From Sesamum alatum (Eukaryota > Streptophyta > Magnoliopsida > Lamiales > Pedaliaceae), in contig JACGWO010000001.1 in the NCBI GenBank assembly GCA_034509735.1, forward strand, positions 36,831,966 through 36,895,965: DNA of 64,000 nucleotides, written 5' to 3'. The stretch's first letter is position 1, and every line of letters begins with the position of its first letter. A program made the translations under genes and the position numbers. The notes beneath the pieces are model-generated. The model was not told where the DNA came from and did not search any database. It worked only from the letters and a program-made list of their open reading frames with translations. This document shows positions 34,366 to 46,543 of the stretch, one piece after another.

Positions 34366-35151
34366 CATACATGGCCTTGGTGATGTTGACTTGTCCCTTT
34401 TGGTAATGGACAAATCAATTCCAATCATGCCTCTCTCATCTGGTATGATTAAATCATACCTTATGAGATGGAAGGCTTGATTGATGAATTAGTGGGATTG
34501 ATTGGGATGTATCTAGACATCCTTGGATGAACCTAGACACATTCCAGTAATCACATTAATTTTGTATATATATGAGTATATATAATCATCAATGTAAGAG
34601 AATTCATTTTCATGTTTTTCTAGGAAATAGAAGAAAAACACACCTCACTCTCTCCTCTCTTTTCCGGCCCCTCTCTACTCATACACATATCCCCATTGTT
34701 TCTCATTTGATCTTGAATCATTTGGAAGAACAAAGAAAGTTTAAGAAAAGACACTAATTCAATAGTTTTCTAGTTTCTTGAACCGTGTCCTCTAGATCCG
34801 TTTTTTCTCTAGCAAGAAAAATGTGTATCTCTTCCGCTGTGGTGTGGACTACTCTAGAGAGTTCATACATTTGAAATTGGTGAGCATTTCTGGAGAGGAA
34901 TAACGCTCGTAGTCGTGGAAGCCATATAACTACAAAGGAAATTTCAGTTTTTCGCTTTTCCAGTATTCGTTTCATATCTATGCTCTATGTGCAATATACA
35001 TTTTTAATATCGTCACATCCTACATCAAATGCCCAGTTGAGCATCAAAGGGTACACCCCTTGGGATTTGGTGATAATTTCTTTTAATTTATGCAATTTTA
35101 ATTGTTTCAGGCTTCCGCTCGCGTTCCCCGGCAGATCCGCTTGTCCCTTCA
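34366..35151 (+). repeat. Family-A LTR fragment, 3' part
   Basis: Plus-sense text aligns with 61015-61804 of the A4 LTR (vacillating identity, many substitutions) and ends CTTGTCCCTTCA at 35151. It is the right-hand piece of an LTR split by D; its start should lie beyond the left edge. The next bases ATTAT (35152-35156) would be its target duplication. Confidence 0.75.
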
Positions 35152-36741
35152 ATTATAGCAAGAGAAACCACCCACAAAAGAGCTAATTTTCGTGCATATC
35201 ATGTACACATGTAGAGGAGTTGAAACTCCTCCTACTTGCAGGAAAAATGGACTTGGATCTTTATGTTTTTTGGACTTGTATTTAATCAAATTAAATAAAG
35301 TCCCAACATGTATCCATTGGGCATTAATTAATCTAATTAATTACAATCCTATTGAAGCCCAATTACTTGTTTAATCCAATTAAATAAACATAAGTCCAAA
35401 TTAAGAATAATTGATCTAATCAACTATTCTAGACAAAACCAGATAAATTAATTCAATTAATTTAAAGGTTCTTAGTCAAATATTAACTAGTCCAATTAAT
35501 TAATCTTGGACCATCCATCAAATGGATTTACCAATAAATAATCCAATCATTTATTTTCTCTCTTGAATAAATTTAATCCGATTAAATTTATTCGTTTCTT
35601 CAAGAGTTAATTCAAAATTAACTCCACCAAATCCAAAGTGATTTGTCTATAACTCATTAGATTCACCCTCAGCTAGACATGGGCTTGTGACTAACATAAC
35701 TGGTCAAGTAAATCAAATTTAATTAATTATTTTTCGTATTAACCATTAATCGAAAAACACCCGTCACCATGGGTGGCCGTCTAGCAACGATCCATGGCAC
35801 TAGAGACTAGGTGAATGTTGGCATGAACATTTAGGCTCTCGAGTACCATAGGAGTACGACCCTTTCGTCATCTGTCTCTCGGTCTAAGTCTAGGGCATGG
35901 AATTCGGCGTTGGTTCCCATCCAGGACTATACTATCATGCTCAATAACTCGAGACATGTTTTCTCTATTGATCAACGTAGGAAATCATTCCCTACTCGAC
36001 CAATCGCTGTGGCCACAGATTCAAAGAGCTTAAACTATCTGAAAGTGAATAGGAGCCTCGACTGTCATATACTGACAAGTGACGGACCCTATCTTGGAAT
36101 CCACCGTCCTCAATACATAATCCAACTGCACTGGATAAGGCTTATAATGAACGTATCTCAGATACGGACATCTCTTGGCAGATCCTAGATACAATCTTCA
36201 TATGGAAGTGACTGCCATGATTCCTCAATTCTGAGGACTAATCTCGTACTATCGGAGCCGGGCATTCCAGTCATACCGACCAAGTCTCCAAGGCTTTTCA
36301 TATGACGATTCCTGGTAGTCAGTTCAGCCAGCTGACACCCTTGTCAACTAACCTACTAATATTTCATAGATATCCAACGTTTGTCGCCGATGGAACACGA
36401 CCACTCATCTAATGAATGTAGTTCTTAGTGCAAGTCTCTATAGGACCCTCGATGCCCTGTCTCGAGGTCCTCGACTTGGAACGTTTCAGACCAACCCTCA
36501 GAGGTTAGTTTCCTAGCTGCCAGCCAATGTGCAACCCAACTACATCGGTTATCCAATTGGTCTTTGGGCATTTGTTGTGATGTTAAAACGGCGTTTGATT
36601 ATGACCAGTAAGCACAACAAACACATAGTGCCACGGATGAATGCTTACTATACTCATGAAGTCAATATTACTCTAATAAAGATTGCTAAATAAAATCCAA
36701 AATCGCCAATGCAATAGGCTTTCTGGTCACCAATTCTAACA
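35152..36741 (-). repeat. Family-C LTR fragment
   Basis: Matches 10415-11997 of the C1 LTR in the same orientation (GCAAGAGAAACCACCCAC versus 10420 onward), including the U3 module at 35767-35815, and ends CACCAATTCTAACA at 36741. It is older than C1, with scattered substitutions. Confidence 0.78.
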
Positions 36742-37821
36742 CTGAGATGGGTAGACTCTCAAAGTCTAAGGCCATAGCACTTGATTGAGTGGGAAAGGAC
36801 TTCCTACGTCAATCATAGAGTTAAACCTATTGTAAGTTTGAAGAATAGATGCCTAAGTCAAGGATGGGAACCGACATCCTATTCCATGCCCTAGAATAAG
36901 GCCAGGAGACAGGCGACAGTAGGACTGTACCTATATGTAACTCGAAGCCTAAATTTTCACACAAAATATTCACCGAGTCTCTAGTGCCATGGACCGTTAC
37001 TAGATGGCCACCCATGGTGACGGACTACTTTGGTAGGTCCATGTCTAGCTGAGGGTGAATCTAAAGAGTCACACCCAATGCACCGCTAGGAATTAATTTG
37101 GAATTAATTCCGGAAGAAGGTTTAATTTAATAGGATTAAATTATACTTCTTGGAGATGTAATCCTTCATGGAATAATTGGATTAATGGGGCTTGAGTCCA
37201 TAAATTGGATTTATGGATTTAATGTGCATGGGCTTTCCTTTTAATTAGATTAAAAGGATGAATTAATTAGTGGGCTTGGAATATTTAATTGGATTTAATA
37301 TAAAGTCCATTAGACCTTTTCGAGTATTTAATTTAGAATTAAATAGGCCCATTCTATAAAGCCCATCGAAAATGGATGGACGAGATTTGATCTAGAGGTT
37401 TTGAGATGGAGGGCTAGGATTCATCCTATGATGAAGTTTGACTAGGTCAAATCCTAAGTCAACTAGGATTTTATTAGGTCAAATACTTAGTTGATTAGGA
37501 TGTGTCTCTTTGGAAGAGGTTGAGTAGGATTAGGAATAATAATTCCTTATAAATACTCAAACACACACACTTCACACACTAATCTCTACACTTTTCCATC
37601 TCACATCTCTCTCTCTCTCTCGTCCACCTTCCCTTCACCTCTCCAAGATTTCTATTGTTCTTCTTGATTCCTTCAAGGTAAAACATTAGAGACGTCGATA
37701 GCGTTAATCAATAGCGTTCTATCGATGTCTCTTCTCCCCTTAACAACTTCTTGGTAGCACGAGAGTTCGTTACTATCCGGTGAAGCGTGTGGACAATTTA
37801 GAGGGTCTCTACATTGAGATC
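36742..37821 (+). repeat. LTR fragment F (family-B-like)
   Basis: Plus-sense LTR interior with the U3 module at 36969-37016, a TATAAATA box at 37558-37565, and CA then CT runs at about 37560-37622. It lacks its start and is cut at GAGATC by fragment G. Confidence 0.7.
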
Positions 37822-38023
37822 TGTTAGAATAGCTGACCAGAAAGTCAATTGGATTGACGATTTTGAAAACTATTCATCAATCTTTATTAACACAATATTA
37901 TCCTGATGAATAGAGTAAGTATTCATCACTGACATTGTGTGTGTTGTGCTTACTACTAACGTTGAACGGCATTTCAACGTCACAACAAATGCCCACAAAC
38001 CAATTCGATAACCCATGTGCAAG
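37822..38023 (+). repeat. LTR fragment G (family-C-like start)
   Basis: Starts TGTTAGAATAGCTGACC and follows the first 200 bp of the C1 LTR in sense orientation, then ends at CCCATGTGCAA where minus-sense LTR H begins. It is a truncated insertion. Confidence 0.65.
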
Positions 38024-39447
38024 GATATGTGGATCGTCCCGGGAGATGAACGCGAATAGCGGAAGCGCGAAAGATTGCATAATAAAATTGCAAAGAATAA
38101 TTAAACGGAATTTAAATCATGCATAACATACATAACCGGATCAAGGGGTGTGCCCTTGATTCTCCTGGACGTTCGGTGTATCTCATGTTTAATAAAAACA
38201 CAACATGGAGGCCATAGAATTGAAACCGAAAAACGTAATTAAAGAACCTACCCGGTTGTAATTTTGTCTTCGTTCGGCTACATGCATTGTTCCCCGTTTT
38301 GCACCAAGATCTCAAAGAAGAGACCCTCTAAATCATGACACTCGCTACACCGGAAAGCAAAGAATCCTTATGCTAGCAGAAAATTATTTGGGGAGAACAG
38401 ACATCGATACACGCTATTAATTAACGCAATCAATGTCTCTTATGTTCTAGCTTGAATAAAATCAAGAAGAACAAAGTAGAAATCTTGGAGAGAAGAGAGG
38501 TGGACGAAAATCTTGAGAGAATTGTGAGATGAGAGTTGTACAGATTAGTAGGTGTGTGTGTGTGTGTGTTTTTGAGTATTTATAGAAGATTGAATTTTCT
38601 ATTCCTTCTCAAACTCTTCTAAAGAGACACATTTTAACTAGGATTTTGACCTAGTCAAATCCTAGTCAAACTAGGCTTTGATTAAGTCAAATTAATCATG
38701 GCCCTTCATCTCATCAATCCCTTTGATTAAATCTTGTCCATCCATTTTGATGGGCTTTATGGAATGGGCTTTATTTAATTCTAAATTAAATAATCCATGG
38801 ACTTTATATTAAATCCTAATTAATATACTAAGCCCATTAATTAATTAATGGAATAGACTTCATTTAATTCCCAATTAAATAGTCCCATGAATTTTATATT
38901 AAATCCTATTTAATATACCAAGCCCATTAATAAATTCATCCTTTTAATCTAATTAAAAGGGAAGCCCATGCTTTATCAAATTCATAAATCTAATTTATGA
39001 ACTCAAGCCCAATTAATTCCAAATAATTCATCGAGGCTTGAATCTCCAAGAAGTATAATTTAATTCCATTAAATTAAACCTTCTCCCGGATTAATTCCAA
39101 ATTAATTCCCTTTCATATGGTGTAGCGGGTGTGACTCCTTAGGTTCACCTTTCAGCTAGACTTGGACCTACTTCTTGTTATTTCATAACAAAAGTAGTCC
39201 GTTACCATGGGTGGCCATCTAGCAACGGTCCATGGCACTAGAGACTAAGTGAATATCTGGTATGAACATTTAGGCTCCGAGTTACATCCAGGTACGGTCC
39301 TACCGTCGCTTGATACGTACGGGTACGGTCCTACTGTCGCCTGTCTCCCGGCCTTTAGTCTAGGGCATGGAATTAGGATGCCAGTTCCCATCCTTGACTT
39401 AGGCATCTATGCTTAATGCTTGAGATAGGTTTGACTCGACGTAGGAA
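38024..39447 (-). repeat. LTR fragment H (family-B-like)
   Basis: Begins almost at an LTR end (GTGGATCGTCCCGGG block) in minus sense, with a TATAAATA box at 38577-38584 (minus), a GT microsatellite at 38552-38569 and the U3 module at 39205-39253. It is cut after GACGTAGGAAA, where CpG-rich family-A leader follows. F and H are related LTRs facing each other. Confidence 0.72.
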
Positions 39448-39794
39448 AATAAGCCTGCGCGCCCTACGCGCGCGTGCTCTGTGCCGCACACTGACCTCGG
39501 CCGGCAGCGCACAACGCGCGCTAGCCGAAGCCCAGCGCGCGCATCCGCACCAAATTTTTTTTTTTTTTTTTGTTTTTCAATACTCTTTCAGCACAATAAC
39601 AGTAATATTTTTCTGAAAATAAGCGTCCAATTTTAGATCCAATCTAACAAATTAAGCATGTCAAAAGTCCATTAAATCCAAACAATTGAATCATCATATT
39701 ATTCATATATTTATATAATCTAAAATGCCAATAAAGCCATTAAAAGCAAGTAGATCATGCCAAACACATAGATCTATGCCCCTTACATCGAACG
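39448..39794 (-). other. Family-A leader fragment, PBS side
   Basis: Contains a CpG tract (about 39450-39553), a T-run (39556-39571) and the AT-rich PBS-proximal leader. The rest of this leader is not adjacent: the text on its left is LTR H. Confidence 0.82.
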
Positions 39795-39807
39795 GGCTCT
39801 GATACCA
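39795..39807 (-). other. A3 primer-binding site (tRNA-iMet)
   Basis: GGCTCTGATACCA, two bases from the LTR start at 39810. Confidence 0.9.
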
Positions 39808-39809
39808 CT

Positions 39810-41967
39810 TGAAGGACAAGCGGATCCGCTCGGAGCGCGAGCGGAAGCGAGAAAGCGAGGAAATAGTGCGTAAATTTAAATCTAATTTAAATAAACGAAT
39901 CCCAAGGGGTGTACCCTTGGGTGCTCAACCGGGCGTTTGATGTAGGATGTGTAAATATTAAGAAATGAATATTAAACACATAGGGCATAGATAAATATAT
40001 ATAATCAATCAAATCGTAATAAACCGTTACCTTTGATTATTTAGCGTATGCTCCCGGCTACTTGCGTTGTTCCTTTTCCGGAATGCTCACGAAATCCAAA
40101 CGTATGGATTCTCCAGAGGTGATCCACACCACACCGGAAGAAACACACGTCCTTCTTGCTAGAAAAGAACGGGTTTAAGAAGGAATCGGGTTTAAGAGAA
40201 GAACACTATGAAATAGTGGTCTCTTAAACTTACTTTGTTCTTCTTCTTGATTCAAAATCAAGTGAAGAACACAAGTGTGAGAGAGGGAGAGAGGGCCGAG
40301 AGTTGAGAGAGAGGAAGGGGATTTTTTCTTCTCTTTTCCTAGAAAAAGATGAATAATGAATCACTATTGGTTGGTGTTGTATATTCATTCCAATCAATCA
40401 TCATCAATTCTTCAATCAAGCCTACCAAAATTTATGGTATGATCAAATCATAACAAAGGGAAGAGCTTGATTGGAGTTGATTTGTGTCATTCCAAAAGAG
40501 ATAAGTCAACATACCACCTAGCATGAAACATGGCTGATTTTGCTTCCTCCAAGGGAGCATGTCGCCCATGTTTAATTAAGGGAAGAAGTCCAACTTCTTC
40601 CTATTCCAAAATAGGAATTATTTCTCCTCTCGGGTATAATTTAACGGACCGGGTTTTATCGTAATCCAATTACGACGAATGCAACATTAAATCCAATTTA
40701 ATGTCCATTTAAATTATTCCCATTGACCTTTTAATCCAATTAAAAGATCCAACGCCTCAACGTCTCAACTTTCCAAATTTAATCGAAAATCCAATTTACC
40801 GATTAGACGAAAGCCCGATACAATATCGGCCCGTCCATCCAATGGACTTTCCCTTAAGTAATCCAATTACTTACTTTATCCTTCGAGATTGACTCCAAGT
40901 CGATCTCTCAACCTCCTCGGTGGATCTGTGTGTGACCCTTTAGGTTCACCCTCAGCTAGACTTGGGCCCATGTCCCACAAGGGCCCGTTACCATGGGTGG
41001 CCGTCTAGCAACGGTCCATGGCACTAGAGACTAGGTGAATTGGCGTGAACATTTAGGTGCCGATTCCGTACGGGTACGATCTTCCGTCTACTGTCTCCCA
41101 GCCTTAGTCTAGGGTATGGAATTGGGCGTCGGTTCCCATCCTTGACTAGGCATCTATGCTTAATACTCGAGACCACGTATGCTTCATTGCGTCGACACAG
41201 GAAACCATTCCATGTTCGACCCACCACTGTGGCCACAGCTTTAAACAGCATGAACGTGTCTCCCAGTGCAAACGAGATACCTCTGTCACATACTGACAGG
41301 GGACAGATCCTCTTCTTGGAATCCACCGTCCTCGCTACACATTCCGACTGCACTAGACAAGGCTTATGATAATCATCTTACAGAATGATTACCTCTCGCC
41401 AGATCTAAGATGCAACCATCATGTGCATGAGACTGCCATGATCCCTCAAGTCTGAGGATTACTCCCGTACTATCATAACCGGGGAAAACCAATCATACCG
41501 ACCAAGCCTCCAAGGCTTCCATATGATGATCCCACGAGTCAGTCCAGTCAGCTCGACCCAGTCGACCAACCCATCAAGATCGTGTAGGCGTCCCACGCCT
41601 GTCGCCGATGAAACACGGCACTCATCCAATGAACACGACTGTTGACGCAAGTCTCAATAGGACTCTCGATGCCCTGTCTTGAGGTCCTCGACTTGGAACG
41701 TTTCAGACCCAACTCTTAATCTGTTGGTTTCATGACCACCATCTAATGCGTGGCCCAACTGCACGAGTTGTTATCCATGGTCTGTGGGCTTTGTTGCGAT
41801 ATAAGTTAAACACCGTTTTAACAAATGTAAGATGAGCGCAACAAAGAAGGTACATTGGTGACGAGCACTCATCTTATTCATCACATAATAATATTACATC
41901 TACATCAAGTTGTCGAATAGGTTACAAATTGCCAAACCTATTGGCTTTCTGGTCACCTATTCCAACA
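39810..41967 (-). repeat. Family-A LTR shared by two internal regions
   Basis: A 2,158-bp minus-sense LTR (TGAAGGACAAGCGG...CACCTATTCCAACA) with the U3 module at 40991-41039. A PBS and leader abut its left side, as for a 5' LTR, while a PPT and RNase H abut its right side, as for a 3' LTR. A single normal insertion cannot give this; it looks like a recombined or tandem LTR-internal-LTR product. Confidence 0.9.
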
Positions 41968-44540
41968 ATCTCCTACTTGACCTAAAGCCAATCACCCATT
42001 GACCTCAAACCTCTTATTCAAATGGTGAGTGTGGGCAACTTGCGACATGGGCTTAGCAAGTGGATCTGCTATGTTTTCTGCGGAGCTGACTCGGTCCAAC
42101 CGAACGTCACTCATGCTATCCATCTCTCTAAGTAGATGGTAGCGTCTAAGAATATGCTTGGATCGTGATGAGATCTCGGTTCCTTTGCTAGCGCTATCGC
42201 CCCGTTTGTTATCATAAAAGATAATTATAGGTTTAGCAATACTAGGTACTACATCCAACCCTTGGATGTAGCTCATCAACCAAACCACTCCTTAGCAGCT
42301 TTCAAAGCCGCTATGTATTCAAAACTCTATGGTGGAGTCCGCTGTGGTAACCTACTTGGAACTCTTCCAAGTAACCACGCCACCATTTAGTCTAAATACA
42401 AAACCATACTGAGACTTGGCATCATCGTCATCCGACTGGAAGCTAGCGTCGCTATAGCCTTCCAGTATCAACTCTCCACCGCCGTAGATCAAGAACATGT
42501 CCTTAGTCCTTTTCAGGTACTTTAGGATAGTCTTGACTGCACTCCAGTGTGCCTCCCCGACACACGACTGATATCGGCTAGTTACGCTCAAAGCGAAAGC
42601 CACATCAGGTCTAGTGCACTAAACAACATACTGTATGCTGCCTACAGCTGAAGCATAGGGGATGTCCAACATCCTTTTAAGCTCCTCATCAGTCTTAGGA
42701 GACTGTGTTTTGGATAACTTAATTCCATGCCTCATAGGAAGGAATCCTCGTTTTGAGTTCTCCATCTTCGGGAAGCTTATTTGAGGCCATAGATGGACCT
42801 TTGGAGACAGCAGACCTTCTGCTCTTCTCCAACAGTTATGAAACCTTCCGGCTGATCCATATAGATCTCTTCCTCTACGAAACCGTTGAGGAAAGCCGTT
42901 TTCACGTCCATCTGTCACATTTCATAGTCATACCATGCTGCAGGCAAGCAGTATCCGAATGGACTTGGCCATTGCTACGGGCGAGTAGATTTCCTCAAAA
43001 TCGACCCCGGGTCGCTGAGTGTAACCTTTCGCCACAAGCCTGGCTTTGAAGGTTGTAACCTCCCCGTCAGCTCCAAGCTTACGTTTGTAGACCCATTTAC
43101 ACCCTACGGGTTTAACCCCTTTGGGTGGATCTACTAGGGTCCAAACCTTGTTTGTACCCACCGAGTCCATCTCGGATTTCATGGACTCAAGCACTTGTCG
43201 AATCGATGTTCGACATCGCTTCTCCGTATGTCTTTGGATCATTATCCAACTAACCGGTCAAGCCCAGATATCCATACCTATCAGGTGCATGGGATACTCT
43301 GGCCGACCTACGGAGGACTAGAACAATATAAGTGGGAACCACTGGCTCAGATGTCACTGCCGCCTCATGGGGTACCTCACTTGATTCCTCAAGGAGTACC
43401 TCAACGCGTCGACTATCCGATGGAAAACCTTTTTCCAAGAACACTGCGTTTCACAAGACAAAAAACCTTTTTCTTGGAGGGATCATAGAAATAATACCCA
43501 CAGTTTCTTTTGGATAGCCGATGAACTTGCATAAAACTAGACCTCGAGTCCAGTTTATCTCCCACTAATCTCTTGACATATGCGGGGCAACCCTACACTT
43601 TCCAGCATTTGTAGGAGGCAGGCTTGCCATGCCATATCTCATATGGCGTCTGGGATACCTTTTTAGATGGCGCCAATTTTCAAACATTTGGACGCCGTCT
43701 CAAGAGCGTATCCCCAGAAGGAAAGGGGGAGTTCGGTAAAACTCATCATGGATCGGACCATGTCCAACAAGGTCCAATTCTCTTTCAGACACACTATTAA
43801 GCTGTTGTGTTCCAGGAGTGGTCCACTAAGAGAGAATCCCATTCTCTTTTAGATAATAAGCAAACTACCACTCAAATACTCTCCACCTCGGTCTGACCGA
43901 AGGGTTTTGATCTTTCGACCGGTTTGGTTCTCTACATCAAGCCTGTATTCCTTAAACCTTCCGAAGGCTTCAGACTTATACCTCATCAGGTAAATATAAC
44001 CATTCGGTGAGTGATCATCGATAAAGGTTATGAAGTACGAGTACCCACCTCTAGCCTAAGTATTTAGTGGGCCATAGACATCCGTATGGATCAAATCCAA
44101 CAGACCACTGGCTAGCATGCTTTGTCCAACAAAGGGTTTCTTGATCATCTCTCCTTTTAGACAGGATTCGCAGGTCGGTAGGTTGTCCAAATCGTCTATT
44201 TCTAGACTCTTTGAGTCCACCAACCTTCTTATCCTATCTTTAGAGATATGACCTAACCTCGCATGCCATATATGTGCGTTATTATGATCATCACGTTTTT
44301 GGTTGTGTCTGCAGCCATAATCCAATTAGACAGTTGAAGTATGTACAAACCATTGACCTATGTTAGATGAGAAATACCATGTTTGATAATGAAAAAACCG
44401 TTTTTATTGATAGTAAATTCATATCCCTCCTTATCAAGGACTGGGATGGAAACAATGTGTTTAATCATGCTAGGTACATAGAAACAGTCGTTCTGTACAA
44501 TCCTAAAATGACTACTAATGGCTAACTCTAGTGATCCTAC
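41968..44540 (-). pseudogene. pol: A3 pol remnant (RNase H to protease)
   Basis: Minus-strand order from the right: a protease end, integrase zinc-binding part (ARLGHISKDR, CESCLKGEM) at about 44325-44056, integrase core with several frameshifts to about 43500, linker, RT N-terminal palm (GCKWVYKRKLGADGE, KARLVAKGYTQRPGVDFEE) at 43242-42928, then a jump near 42768 that skips the YVDD block, RT C-terminal part (GFLPMRHGIKLSKTQSPK) and RNase H to 41992. It starts flush with the B2 LTR at 44541; its gag-side part resumes at 52504. Many frameshifts make it non-functional. Confidence 0.87.
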
Positions 44541-46527
44541 TGAAAGGAATTGTGGATCGTCCCGGGAAAAGCGCGAATGCGGAAGCGCGGTATAATTAAA
44601 AAATAAATGCGGAATTTAAACATGCTTTAAATTAAAGAACACGTTTCAAAGGGTGTGCCTTTGAAATTCCCGGGTGTTCGGTGTATCTCATGAATAATAA
44701 ACATAAAAGAATCATGGAGGCCATAGGGTAGAAAATTAAAAGGGACGAAAATCATAAACGAGACCTACCCGTTGTCGTTTTCGTCTTCAACGGCTACACG
44801 CGTTGTTCCCCGTTTTGCACCAAGATCTCGTTCTTGAGACCCTCCAAATCGTGACACACGATCCACCCACGTATCTTGCACGTCGTGCTAGCAACGAACA
44901 AGTTTTTATTTTGGAGTGGATGAATCAACAACACGTTATGAATTCACGGTATTGATTCATCAAGTTCTAATGTTCCAAGAACAAGAGAACAAAGAAAAAT
45001 AATTTTCTTGGAGTGTGTGAGAGAGAGAGGGCGGACGAGATAGAGGGAGAGAGAGCCGAGTTGTGTGTGTGTGTTGCCTGTGTTGGAATTTCATCATCTT
45101 GCAACTTGTAGGATGCTAGGGGTTTATATAGAAGAGGAGTTTAATCCTCTTTAAACTCCTCTTTCAAGAACTCTAATTTGACTAGGATTTTGACCTAGTC
45201 AAAGTCCTAGTCAAAGTAGTGTTTTGACCTAGTCAAAACAATTCTAGCCATCCATCTCTCCCATTGATCTCAACCGTTGATTTAATTTAATTTAATGGAA
45301 TATTTAAAACCTATTTAAATATTTCCAAGAGGCTAAAATAAATATAAATATTATTTAAGCCCATTAAATAAATCCCTTTGATAAATCTAATTTATCAATT
45401 TAATTCCTTATATCTAATAGAAGGAATTATTTCTCCAAGAAAAATAAAGGACCCGATTAAATCCAATTTAATCATTCCTTCACTCCAATATTTAATTCCT
45501 AATTAAATATCTAAATGTGTGTGGGTAGTGTGTGACTCTTTAGGTTCACCTTTCAGCTAGACTTGGTCGGATTCCTAGAATCCTTCCGTTACCATGGGTG
45601 GCCATCTAGCAACGGTCCATGGCACTAGAGACTAGGTGAAATATTCAGGGATGAACATTTAGGCTCTAACAGTACACTTGTCCTTCTGTCTTCGGTCTCA
45701 TCACTTAGAGTCTAGGACACGGAAAATGCAGGTACCCATTTTGGACCTAAGTGTCGGTCTGTCCTCACTAAACGCCGCAAGGGAATCCTTCCCTTCTGTT
45801 CAGTCACTGTGGCCACAGTTTTAGGGACAAGACCTAGAGTATACATGAGACTCAACTGCCAAAAAACCTATTGACAGGAGACAGATCCTTTCTTGGAAAC
45901 TACTGTCACTTTGCACACCAAAACTGCACTAGACATGGCTTATGACTACCAAAGAGAATTCTGGCAATCTCTCACCATACCTAAGATACAGCCCTGATGT
46001 ACAGGTAAACTCAGCAATTCCTCAAGTCAAAGGACTTGACCTGTACCGTTGGAACCGGAATGCACGTCATACCTTGCTGACCATACTCAAGGTCCTCCGT
46101 AAGACGGTTCCCGCGAGTCACCTCAGTCAGCTGCGTCCTAGCATGCTAACCCACTAACACTGCTTAGACGACCCTCGTCACCCGTCGATGAAATACGACA
46201 GCAGGTGCTTAGTGCAAGTCTCAAATGGAATCCCGGTGCCCATTTTCGGGATTCCTTGACTTGGAGATTTCCGGACTGATTCGGGAAGACTGATTCCATG
46301 GACCTACCTCCAAGCGTAGTCCCAGTCCCCGAAATTGATTCTCAGTCCGTGGGCTTTGTTTGCGTAGTGAACAGATATGGAAAACAAATATAAGTGAACA
46401 CAAACAAAGTGATGCCAAATGAAATTCACTTCTTTATTCATTAATGATTTATCAAACATCTGAAATTGTCTAGACATAGGTTACATATTCCTGCCAAAAT
46501 TGGCTTACATGGTCACCTATTCTAACA
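44541..46527 (-). repeat. B2 3' LTR (1,987 bp)
   Basis: Plus text TGAAAGGAATTGTGG...CACCTATTCTAACA. Nearly identical to B1's LTR at 13792-15781. U3 module at 45593-45640; TATATAAA box (minus) at 45123-45130. Confidence 0.95.
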
Positions 46528-46542
46528 ATCTCCCACATGACC
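46528..46542 (-). other. B2 polypurine tract
   Basis: Element-sense GGTCATGTGGGAGAT directly before the 3' LTR start. Confidence 0.85.
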
Positions 46543-46543
46543 T

